NCBI GenBank assembly: GCA_943324575.2 | Contig: CALPMD020000039.1 | Location: 1 to 8,607, forward strand | From: Akkermansia muciniphila | Lineage (GTDB): Bacteria > Verrucomicrobiota > Verrucomicrobiia > Verrucomicrobiales > Akkermansiaceae | Reading direction: 5' to 3' | Length of the DNA stretch: 8,607 bases | Shown here: positions 1 to 5,793 of the stretch, piece by piece | Layout: each line of letters begins with the position of its first letter | How positions within the stretch are numbered: the stretch's first letter is position 1 | Notes under the pieces: model-generated | Databases searched by the model: none | What the model saw: the letters and a program-made list of their open reading frames with translations, nothing else | What the model was told of the DNA's origin: nothing | Made by a program: the position numbers and the translations under genes

Positions 1-408
1 CAGGCCGTCGATACTCAAGGACTCGAGCCGACCACTGAGACGATAACCGAGCTCCAAGCGCTTCAAGGATAAATGAGCCAATTGCTTATCGCCCTCGATT
101 CGCAAATTCCTAACGGTTAAACCGCGACTCAGGCGGCCATCGATCTCAAAGGTCCCGCGCAAGCCTGACTTCGAGAGTAAATAGGTGGCCACCCGTGGCG
201 CCATCCAGCACAGACCCGGCCCATCCAACCAGACAAGTCCCAGCAGCATCACGCCCAGAGCGCCCCAAATCCATCGCCTGTGGCGGCGGGATTGGCGAGA
301 GCCCGATCCATTCGGTATTAGTTGAGAGTCGGACAAAGCAGCTACAATATCGCCTGAACTCGCCGCTGGGTCAATCTCGGTCGTTCTCTGGAATTGCCAA
401 TCTTCCAT
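1..408 (-). CDS. AsmA/TamB-like membrane-anchored protein, N-terminal part (runs off window)
   Basis: An open frame with no stop runs leftwards from an ATG at 408 to the window edge (136 codons). Residues 1-45 are polar and end in a basic stretch (SRQSRRHRRW). Residues 46-61 form one hydrophobic helix (WIWGALGVMLLGLVW), so a signal anchor with a cytoplasmic N-terminus is likely. After it come alternating beta-type segments: GTFEIDGRLSRGLTVRNL, then HLSLKRLELGYRLSGRL, then ESLSIDGL. Repeating 'basic-sequence then scaffold strand then I-x-G-L' patterning is typical of the start of AsmA/TamB-family envelope proteins, which bridge the periplasm and are linked to lipid transport or outer-membrane assembly. 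A TAGGAA lies about 10 nt before the ATG. A TTG at 336 is an alternative start that keeps the helix. The plus-strand frame at 195-425 has no protein-like features. Family assignment is moderate because only the N-terminus is visible. Confidence 0.72.
   Translation of the reverse strand, partial: MEDWQFQRTTEIDPAASSGDIVAALSDSQLIPNGSGSRQSRRHRRWIWGALGVMLLGLVWLDGPGLCWMAPRVATYLLSKSGLRGTFEIDGRLSRGLTVRNLRIEGDKQLAHLSLKRLELGYRLSGRLESLSIDGL
322..348 (+). promoter_or_regulatory. possible sigma70-type promoter for manA
   Basis: TTGAGA at 322-327 (-35-like) and TACAAT at 343-348 (-10-like, five of six consensus bases) face manA, about 80 bp before its ATG. The spacer is only 15 bp, which is short. The site would lie inside the 5' coding part of the divergent AsmA/TamB-like gene, as it must if manA has its own promoter, because the gap between the two starts is 21 bp. 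Weak evidence. Confidence 0.2.
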
Positions 409-429
409 TGCCAAACTATTCCTAACTGC

Positions 430-1368
430 ATGGAACCCATCACCTTCACCCCCCTCTACATGGAACGCGTCTGGGGCGGCCGCGAGCTGGAACGCGTCTA
501 TGGCCGCAAACTGCCAGACTCTGACAAGCCCTACGGCGAAGCATGGGAAATCGTGGATCGCGAAGGGGAGCAATCCATCGTCGACCAAGGCCCCTTCGCC
601 GGCACCTCTCTGCACGATCTTTGGACGCAGCACCGCGAGGAAATCTTCGGCGATGGCTTTGATCATCACCCGCGCTTCCCGATCCTGATCAAAATCCTCG
701 ATGCCCGCGATGAGCTCTCGATCCAAGTCCACCCGCCCGTCCACCTTGCCGCAGAACTTCGCGGCGAGCCCAAGACGGAGATGTGGTTCATCGCCGACTG
801 CGATCCCGGTGCGAAACTCTACGTCGGCCTGAAGTCGGGCGTCACGCGTGCCGATTTTGAACAAGCCATCACCGATGGCAGCGTCGCCGACTGTGTGCAT
901 GCCGTTTCCCCGAAACCCGGCGACTCAATCTTCATCGCCTCGGGCCGCCTGCACGCCATCGGTGCCGGATTCCTCATTCACGAAATCCAACAAAACTCCG
1001 ACACCACCTACCGCGTGTTCGACTGGAACCGCCTCGGCCTCGACGGCAAACCGCGCGAGCTTCACGTCGCAGAGTCCCTCGCCAGCATCGACTTCAACGA
1101 CTTCGAGCCGAGCATGGATCAGCCCATCGGCGATACCCTCGCCAGCTGCGAGTACTTTAAAACCGACCGCAAAATCGTGCGGCAGGGCCAGACCATCACC
1201 AATCCGCAGGACGACCGATTTTCAATCGTCTCCGTGGTCGATGGCCAATTGGAAAGCGTCGCGGGCCGTCGCTATGCAAAAGGAAGTTTCCTCCTAGTCC
1301 CACGCAACAGCCAACCGCTCAAAGCGACCGTGGACTCGATCCTGCTGCAAATCACACTACCGCACTAA
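430..1368 (+). CDS. manA: mannose-6-phosphate isomerase, type I (short class)
   Basis: Interconverts mannose-6-phosphate and fructose-6-phosphate in the cytoplasm. It feeds mannose into glycolysis or supplies mannose for GDP-mannose and polysaccharide synthesis. The 312-residue length fits the short, Bacillus-like class of this zinc cupin enzyme. The signature stretches are present: LIKILDARDELSIQVHP with metal ligands Q99 and H101; GEPKTEMW with E117; GRLHAIGAG with H175; then HEIQQNSDTTYRVFDWNR (residues 184-201), which forms the substrate pocket. The C-terminal cupin half is complete. The ATG at 430 gives the usual start (MEPITFTPLYMERVWGG). A TTG at 394 would add 12 residues unlike the family and overlap the divergent gene. 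No clear Shine-Dalgarno is seen. It stands alone, head to head with an envelope-protein gene and convergent with a small gene 22 bp downstream. No hairpin terminator is visible after it. Confidence 0.95.
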   Translation: MEPITFTPLYMERVWGGRELERVYGRKLPDSDKPYGEAWEIVDREGEQSIVDQGPFAGTSLHDLWTQHREEIFGDGFDHHPRFPILIKILDARDELSIQVHPPVHLAAELRGEPKTEMWFIADCDPGAKLYVGLKSGVTRADFEQAITDGSVADCVHAVSPKPGDSIFIASGRLHAIGAGFLIHEIQQNSDTTYRVFDWNRLGLDGKPRELHVAESLASIDFNDFEPSMDQPIGDTLASCEYFKTDRKIVRQGQTITNPQDDRFSIVSVVDGQLESVAGRRYAKGSFLLVPRNSQPLKATVDSILLQITLPH

Positions 1369-1390
1369 CAGAGCAGACAAGCACCTCCAC

Positions 1391-1570
1391 TCAGGTCGGC
1401 GTTGCATCCAGCCCAGACAGGTCGTCGACGCTTGGCACCGAGGAATCTTCCGGACTTTCCTTATCTCGCTCACCAGCGGCCTCTAACTTCTGTTTGCGCT
1501 TCTCTTCTTTCTTGGCCTTTTTGTCTAATTCTCGGCGGCGTTTTTCGAATGCGTAGTTGGGAGTGGCCAT
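1391..1570 (-). CDS. small Lys/Glu-rich protein of the MATPNYxxEKR type
   Basis: A 59-residue frame starting ATG at 1570 and ending TGA at 1391-1393. The N-terminus MATPNYAFEKRRRELDKKA, followed by a run of alternating K and E, matches from memory a widespread group of very short, uncharacterised bacterial proteins (MATPNYxxEKRxKE...KKxKxEEK). The first 35 residues should form one long, strongly basic amphipathic or coiled helix. The last 22 are acidic and Ser/Asp-rich (SPEDSSVPSVDD) and probably disordered. There is no signal peptide or membrane segment, so it is probably cytoplasmic. Function is unknown, and nucleic-acid or ribosome association would be only a guess from charge. There is no evident Shine-Dalgarno. 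A TGATATGCT, like an extended -10, lies 9 nt before the ATG, so the transcript may be nearly leaderless. The larger overlapping minus frame at 1470-1871 is a shadow. Confidence 0.8.
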   Translation of the reverse strand: MATPNYAFEKRRRELDKKAKKEEKRKQKLEAAGERDKESPEDSSVPSVDDLSGLDATPT

Positions 1571-1612
1571 AATGAGCGCAGCATATCACCCACCCCACTG
1601 TTATGCGAGCAG

Positions 1613-1635
1613 CGAAATTATTTTTTTCAATTTCG
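1613..1635. other. AT-rich hairpin with T-tract loop in divergent gap
   Basis: CGAAATT at 1613-1619 and AATTTCG at 1629-1635 are perfect complements around a loop containing seven consecutive T residues. It lies in the 248-bp gap (1571-1818) between the divergent small-protein gene and the acidic-protein gene. It could be an AT-rich upstream promoter element or a weak terminator-like structure. The stem is AT-rich and no T-tract follows it, so a canonical intrinsic terminator is unlikely. Confidence 0.25.
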
Positions 1636-1680
1636 TTCACGCATGAGCTTCCCTGCCCACTCCCCTCGAATGGATTCCAA

Positions 1681-1721
1681 TTTGCACGATGCTGTCCGTG
1701 ACTGCGTGGCATTTTGCACGA
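1681..1721. repeat. 9-bp direct repeat pair, possible operator
   Basis: TTTGCACGA occurs at 1681-1689 and again at 1713-1721, a 32-bp offset close to three helical turns, in the otherwise featureless gap upstream of the gene at 1819. Same-face direct repeats can be regulator half-sites. No partner regulator is in the window and the repeat is short, so this is only suggestive. The rest of the gap holds no recognised RNA or gene. Confidence 0.25.
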
Positions 1722-1818
1722 CTCCGCGGGCGCGCCCCTCGGCCACACCCCAGCAACAAGGCGATGGGTGGAGCTTGGCCCATATTCTGCAATAAGGGTG
1801 GCACCCACACACAAAGCC

Positions 1819-2145
1819 ATGCCTCCCATCAACCCAGTCACCCGCTCGGCAGCAGACCCACCTTCACCCATGGCACCACCCTATGTGGATGAAGACGACG
1901 ACATGGCCATGCTTCAACAGGGGCTCGATACCGCTGAGAATGAAATCCGCGATGCCGTCGCTGATGCCTATGAGGCCAGCGCCCGTCTAAGCGATAACCC
2001 CACCGAGATGCTCAACGACATCGACTTCACCGAGGCGGAAGACCCCTCCGCCACACCCGAGCTTGCCGCCATGCATGTCGAGTACATCCCCACCGATGAA
2101 AAGGAGCATTTCACGCGGCGTCACGCCACCAGCAGGCCCAATTAA
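1819..2145 (+). CDS. small acidic protein of unknown function
   Basis: I do not recognise this 108-residue frame. From the ATG at 1819 it begins with a Pro-rich polar segment (MPPINPVTRSAADPPSP). An acidic stretch follows (YVDEDDDMAML, about residues 22-32). Then comes a likely helical region rich in Ala and Glu (LDTAENEIRDAVADAYEASA, residues 35-54), a second acidic segment (NDIDFTEAEDPS), and a charged tail. There is no signal peptide, membrane helix or Cys motif, so it is probably a soluble cytoplasmic protein. Wobble positions are GC-biased like the neighbouring genes, which supports coding. The frame stays open upstream to 1714, but that part is low-complexity and reads poorly. ATG 1870 is another possible start. 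An AAGGGTGG lies 17 nt before 1819, too far to be a strong ribosome site. It is transcribed alone and converges on the amylase operon across the repeat region. Confidence 0.5.
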   Translation: MPPINPVTRSAADPPSPMAPPYVDEDDDMAMLQQGLDTAENEIRDAVADAYEASARLSDNPTEMLNDIDFTEAEDPSATPELAAMHVEYIPTDEKEHFTRRHATSRPN

Positions 2146-2255
2146 TCGTCCAGCCCTACGCCGCTGAATGGCTTTGATGATTTCCTCAATCTCCCATCGG
2201 TGAGTTCACCAAAGCTTTCCGACTCCTGATAGGAAGGGACATTGAGGAGACTCTC

Positions 2256-2465
2256 GCGGTCGATAGGAGGACTTTCGCGGTCGACGGGAGGGCTTGTGCG
2301 GTGGACGGCATGACTCGTGCGGTCGACGGCATGACTTGTGCGGTCGACGGCATGACTTGTGCGGTCGATGGCATGACTTGTGCGGTCGATGGCATGACTT
2401 GTGCGGTCGACGGCATGACTCGTGCGGTCGATGGCATGACTCGTGCGGCCGACGGCAGAGCTTCG
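2256..2465. repeat. 21-bp tandem repeat (minisatellite), about ten units
   Basis: Ten units begin at 2256 and recur every 21 bp to 2445. Most start GCGGTCGAYGGC. Units at 2319-2444 are nearly identical, differing only by C/T changes at two unit positions. The outer units (2256, 2277, 2445) have diverged, and weaker traces continue on both sides. This is the pattern expected from slippage expansion in the centre and decay at the edges. Because 21 is a multiple of three, several frames stay open on both strands. The minus frame reads M-P-S-T-A-(Q/R)-V per unit and keeps S-T-A-x-V even in decayed units. It fills most of the 334-bp convergent gap (2146-2479). The remaining left part, 2146-2255, holds an 8-bp complementary pair (TCCTCAAT 2183-2190, ATTGAGGA 2241-2248) and a small GGTGA/TCACC palindrome (2199-2210), and no gene. 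Confidence 0.96.
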
Positions 2466-2479
2466 CGCACTCCGGGCTG

Positions 2480-4279
2480 CTAGTGGCTGATTTCCAGGAT
2501 TAGCGCGCTACAGGGGGCGAGGTCGGGGAGGGCCAGTTCGCCGAGGACCGATTGTCCGGACCAGGCGGAGTCGAGCCGGTCGGCAAACTTCCAAACTCGC
2601 TGGGAAGAGCGGCCGAGGAATTGCCACGCATGCTCGGGGATGCTGACCTTGGCACCGCGCAAGGTCTCCGATCCGTGGAAGTTAGCGACGACGAGATAGG
2701 ACTGCTGGCTTTTCGGATCATGCCGCAGGAAGGCGTAGAGCCAATGGCCAGAGACGGTATCCTCCCCCACCCGGCCGAAGCACGGGTTATCCTTGTTTGC
2801 GTGATTGAGCCCGTAGAACTCGCCCTGCGTAAATGCCGGTGACTGGGTCACATGGATCAGCCTGCCATACCACTCGCGCAGCGCCTTTTGATCATCACTC
2901 AGGCGACCCCCGTCGAATTTGCCGCCATTGACCCACTTGATGAATTCCGGCATCGCCCCATAGTCAAAGATCGAAGTCCGTCCATTATCACCGCAAAAAC
3001 CTTTCGCTTCGGTAGCCGGTTCGCCGATTTCCTGGCCGTGGTAAAGCATGATCGGCCCGCGCCCCATGGCGAAGAGAACCGCGGAAACGGGGCGCCCGAC
3101 ATGCATGCCCAGCCCTCCCCACTCATTGGGGTTCGCCAGTCGGACCTCGTCGTGATTTTCCGCATAGCGCAGTGACTGGTGGAATCGCCCACCCGTGAAA
3201 ATCGATGAGTCGAGATCGTTCGCCCACTTTCCAGAGTCATAGATTCCTTCGAGAATGTCGTAGCTCGGGTCATCATAGATGGCATCGAAACCGGCATCGA
3301 GAAGCTCGTCGAGGACATGACCATTCGTCACCTTTGCGGGGTCGTTATTGTAAGCTTCGGCGCAGAAAAAGACATCGGCCTGACGGGATCGGGCGCGGTT
3401 GAGCTCCCAGCGCCAGAATTCCATCGGCACGAGGTGGGCCATATCCGCGCGGAATCCATCCACGCCCAGACCCTGCCAGTAGGCAAGGATCTGATCCATC
3501 GTCCGCCAAGTCTTTGGGACCTCGCCGACATCCGTAGCGGGTCCGGGAAGATGGGCGGAAGAACGGTCTTGGGTGAAATCATAACCGTAATTGAGTTTCA
3601 CCGTTTCATACCAGTCGTGAATGGACGGTGCCCACGTCACGGCATTGTTACCCGTGACGCGGCCGTAATCCGTCTCAGGCGCATAGCGACCATCGCAGCC
3701 GGGAATGGCAGCCGTCGGCAGCTTAAGCGGCGGGCCGCCGCCGGCATCGTCCGGGCGCAGGTAGTAGAAGTGATTGTCGCGGTGAAAAAATACACTGCGG
3801 TCATCACCCTGCCCGAATGACTCGTCCGGCCTGACGTCGGAGACATAGGAGCGAGCCACGTGATTGGGCACAAAATCAATGATCACCCGCAATCCGAACG
3901 AGTGACAACGGCCTAACAAACATTGGAATTCCTCCAGACGATTTTCCGGATTCTGCGCATAGTCCGGACAGACATCGAAGTAGTCTTTGATGGCGTAGGG
4001 ACTGCCGGCGATGCCTTTCAAAAGATCCGAATCATCGGCGGGGCGCGTGGGATAGGCGGTGCCGCTAGCTTGCTCGATCACCCCGGTGAGCCAGAGGTGG
4101 GTGAAGCCCATCGCCTTCAAAGAAGCCAAGGCCGCTGCGTTGATATCAGCGAATTTTCCACAGCCGTTTTCGGCTAGAGTGCCATTGAGGACTCTTTCTT
4201 CGCGGGTATTGCCAAAGGTCCGAACCATGAGCTGATAGATCACGGGCCGTACACGATTGGCAGCCTGTGCTTCAGTCAT
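2480..4279 (-). CDS. cytoplasmic GH13 alpha-amylase-family glycoside hydrolase
   Basis: A 599-residue GH13 (beta/alpha)8-barrel enzyme acting on alpha-1,4 or alpha-1,6 glucans or oligosaccharides. All four conserved regions are present: VIIDFVPNH (132-140); GVDGFRADMAH with nucleophile D279; VFFCAEAYN with acid/base E308; YAENHDEVR with H376 and transition-state stabiliser D377. Residues about 490-599 form the usual C-terminal beta domain (LYAFLRHD, YLVVANF). There is no signal peptide, so it should work on internal glycogen or imported maltodextrin. From memory, the opening (VIYQLMVRTFGN, ENGCGKF, GFTHLWLTGV) resembles the roughly 600-residue cytoplasmic GH13 group common in Bacteroidota-like bacteria. 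I cannot assign a subfamily or exact bond specificity. AAGGAAGG (4289-4296), 9 nt before the ATG, is the clearest ribosome site in the window. The start overlaps the upstream gene's stop as ATGA. The TAG stop is followed in frame by the repeat region. Confidence 0.95.
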   Translation of the reverse strand: MTEAQAANRVRPVIYQLMVRTFGNTREERVLNGTLAENGCGKFADINAAALASLKAMGFTHLWLTGVIEQASGTAYPTRPADDSDLLKGIAGSPYAIKDYFDVCPDYAQNPENRLEEFQCLLGRCHSFGLRVIIDFVPNHVARSYVSDVRPDESFGQGDDRSVFFHRDNHFYYLRPDDAGGGPPLKLPTAAIPGCDGRYAPETDYGRVTGNNAVTWAPSIHDWYETVKLNYGYDFTQDRSSAHLPGPATDVGEVPKTWRTMDQILAYWQGLGVDGFRADMAHLVPMEFWRWELNRARSRQADVFFCAEAYNNDPAKVTNGHVLDELLDAGFDAIYDDPSYDILEGIYDSGKWANDLDSSIFTGGRFHQSLRYAENHDEVRLANPNEWGGLGMHVGRPVSAVLFAMGRGPIMLYHGQEIGEPATEAKGFCGDNGRTSIFDYGAMPEFIKWVNGGKFDGGRLSDDQKALREWYGRLIHVTQSPAFTQGEFYGLNHANKDNPCFGRVGEDTVSGHWLYAFLRHDPKSQQSYLVVANFHGSETLRGAKVSIPEHAWQFLGRSSQRVWKFADRLDSAWSGQSVLGELALPDLAPCSALILEISH

Positions 4280-4566
4280 GAATTACGGCCTTCCTTGCTC
4301 CGCTCTTCGCGGATCACGGCGAGTGCGTCGTACAGGGCGAACAAAATCACGCAACAGGTCGCGACCGCGCAGCCACCCCACCAAAGAAGCACACGCCACG
4401 GACTTTCCGAAATCCAGTCCGAGATCCCCCACTGCCCGATAGCAATTCCTACCAAGGTCAGCACGACCATGCGAGCCAACCACTTACGGCGCTCCCCGCG
4501 ATTTCGAAGAATTGACCGCGCTAGAGTGATGCTCTCGTTCCATGAATTTGACTGGGATGGGTCCAT
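4276..4566 (-). CDS. small two-helix membrane protein, unknown function
   Basis: A 96-residue protein of unknown family. Residues 1-28 are polar and end in a basic cluster (RNRGERRKW). Helix 1 spans about 29-47 (LARMVVLTLVGIAIGQWG). A short Trp/Ser loop (ISDWISESPW) follows, then helix 2 at about 58-82 (LLWWGGCAVATCCVILFALY). The tail (IREERSKEGRNS) is charged and basic at first. By the positive-inside rule both ends should be cytoplasmic, giving a hairpin in the inner membrane. It sits 19 bp after the prepilin peptidase stop and overlaps the amylase start by ATGA, so it belongs to the same operon and is translationally coupled to the amylase. No Shine-Dalgarno is evident before its own ATG. 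Its link to either neighbour's function is unknown. Confidence 0.8.
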   Translation of the reverse strand: MDPSQSNSWNESITLARSILRNRGERRKWLARMVVLTLVGIAIGQWGISDWISESPWRVLLWWGGCAVATCCVILFALYDALAVIREERSKEGRNS

Positions 4567-4585
4567 GCTAATCTGACAACCAACA

Positions 4586-5728
4586 TTAAGGCATTCCGAG
4601 CGGCAAGACCAGAGTCAAATACCACTCCCACAGCCGCCACGCACCGAACATCCAGGCCACGGCACCCATCGCCAAAAATGGCCCGAATGGCAGTTGTTTA
4701 CCAAAACCAATCCGCCCGATCAATGCCGCGATGATCGCGAAAATCGACGCCGCAAACAGCGAGAACAAAACGCCCGTCCAGCCGAAAAACGCGCCGATCA
4801 TACCCAGCAAATGCACGTCTCCCATGCCCATCGCCTCACGCGGAATCACCGCCCGAGTCGCCATCCCATCCAGCGATTTGATCTGCGCCAAGTGATGAAT
4901 CGTCCCATCGGGCAACTGGATGTCCAGCTCGCGAATGACCAAGGGACCACCGCCGACGGACTCACCGCTCACTTTGATTTCAGTCGTTTCGACCAAAAGT
5001 CGGTCGGCCTTGCGCGAAAAGATGTCCCACCACGGGATCGACTCGCCATCGATGACGAAGTACATCGGGTCCTGATCATTTTCCGGCTCCTTGAGCGACC
5101 ATGCGACAGGCCGATCAAAAGACAGCGACTTTTTACCAAAGGCCATTTTCCCGAGTTCGACGACCAGCCACAGTCCGCAAAAACCCACGACCCAACCGAT
5201 GCCGCCCTGCTTCAATCCGGCGAGCCCATTGCCCGCCTCACCTGCCAGCACGGGCAATTGGGGCCAGACCACACACGCGACAAGCCCGACCACACTGCCA
5301 GTCCAAGTCAGAGCGATCGGGATCATCAAGTGCTCAGCATCGATAAAAGTCACTGCAACAAGCAAAGCGACCAAGCCCCATAAACAAACGACCACCGACG
5401 CGGAGTAAGGGATAAAGCACCACCACACGGCCGTAAATAAAATCGCCGTCAACAGCTCCACCCCGAAGTAACGAAACGCAATCGGTGACCGACACTCCTT
5501 GCACTTTCCGCCTAACCACAGCCAGCTGATGAGTGGCAGATTCAAACACAGCGGAATGGACTTCTTGCACTGTGGGCAGAAAGAGCGCTTCGGCTTATTG
5601 ACGGAAAGACCCAGCGGCAAGCGATAGATCACGACGTTGAGAAACGAGCCAATGCAGGCGCCGATCAAGAATGCGGGAATGAGCCAAATCCAATGCTCAA
5701 GCGGCGGGTATTGGGGTAGATTAAACAA
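4586..5728 (-). CDS. pilD: prepilin peptidase / N-methyltransferase with large internal insertion
   Basis: An inner-membrane aspartic protease that cleaves type IV pilin or pseudopilin leader peptides and methylates the new N-terminus. From the TTG at 5728 it has 380 residues. GSFLNVVIYRLP (about 27-38) is followed by the zinc-type cysteine pairs CPQC (51-54) and CKEC (76-79) of the methyltransferase domain. The catalytic aspartates are in TFIDAEHLMIP (D130) and GMGDVHLLGMIGAFFGW (D304). They are 174 residues apart, against roughly 64 in typical enzymes, because a soluble segment of about 100 residues (about 200-296) is inserted. The longer frame from a TTG at 5794 would start with a non-family-like segment containing a 10-bp tandem duplication. 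TTG 5728 is preceded by AGAGG and gives the normal start. No pilin or secretion genes are adjacent. It is first in an operon with a small membrane protein and the GH13 enzyme. Confidence 0.93.
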   Translation of the reverse strand: MFNLPQYPPLEHWIWLIPAFLIGACIGSFLNVVIYRLPLGLSVNKPKRSFCPQCKKSIPLCLNLPLISWLWLGGKCKECRSPIAFRYFGVELLTAILFTAVWWCFIPYSASVVVCLWGLVALLVAVTFIDAEHLMIPIALTWTGSVVGLVACVVWPQLPVLAGEAGNGLAGLKQGGIGWVVGFCGLWLVVELGKMAFGKKSLSFDRPVAWSLKEPENDQDPMYFVIDGESIPWWDIFSRKADRLLVETTEIKVSGESVGGGPLVIRELDIQLPDGTIHHLAQIKSLDGMATRAVIPREAMGMGDVHLLGMIGAFFGWTGVLFSLFAASIFAIIAALIGRIGFGKQLPFGPFLAMGAVAWMFGAWRLWEWYLTLVLPLGMP

Positions 5729-5782
5729 GGTGCCTCTATTGAAGCCAACTGCAGCCAACTGCCAAGAAGAAAGGTGCCTTTC
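5727..5782. promoter_or_regulatory. repeat-rich divergent control region
   Basis: Between the divergent starts at 5728 and 5794 lie three overlapping signals. First, AAGGTGCCT occurs twice (5727-5735 and 5771-5779), 44 bp apart, near four helical turns. Second, the right copy sits in a perfect palindrome, GAAAGG-TG-CCTTTC (5769-5782). Third, AGCCAACTGC is duplicated exactly in tandem (5743-5762). This arrangement fits a regulator-binding region controlling the prepilin peptidase operon, the 5794 gene, or both. No regulator is identified. Confidence 0.33.
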
Positions 5783-5793
5783 CCTTCGCAACA

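Noticed and set aside
195..425. Plus-strand frame of 76 codons overlapping the left edge gene
   Set aside because: It is Pro/Ser/Arg-rich without protein-like pattern and lies opposite a minus frame with a signal anchor and regular beta-type segments.
1470..1871. Minus-strand frame of 133 codons covering the small-protein gene
   Set aside because: Low-complexity Gly/Ala/Arg composition, and it overlaps out of frame with the recognisable MATPNYAFEKRRR frame.
2256..2465. CRISPR array
   Set aside because: The units are contiguous 21-bp repeats with no unique spacers between them, and no cas genes are present.
2471..2482. TAG-CAG context after the amylase as a leaky-stop signal
   Set aside because: It resembles a known eukaryotic-virus readthrough context only partly, and that rule does not carry over to bacteria.
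2294..2503. Plus-strand frames through the minisatellite (units reading C-G-R-x-H-D-x or D-G-M-T-C-A-V)
   Set aside because: Any 21-bp repeat lacking stops opens several frames at once. These have no ribosome site and no non-repeat protein sequence, and the Cys/His pattern is an artefact of repetition, not a zinc domain.
4694..5383. Plus-strand frame of 229 codons opposite the prepilin peptidase
   Set aside because: It is antisense to a gene with clear catalytic motifs and has Arg/Asp/Gln-rich shadow composition.
5738..5765. Minus-strand promoter (TTGGCA, 16 bp, TTCAAT) for the prepilin peptidase operon
   Set aside because: The implied transcription start would fall after the AGAGG ribosome site, so the two signals cannot both be right and neither is strong.
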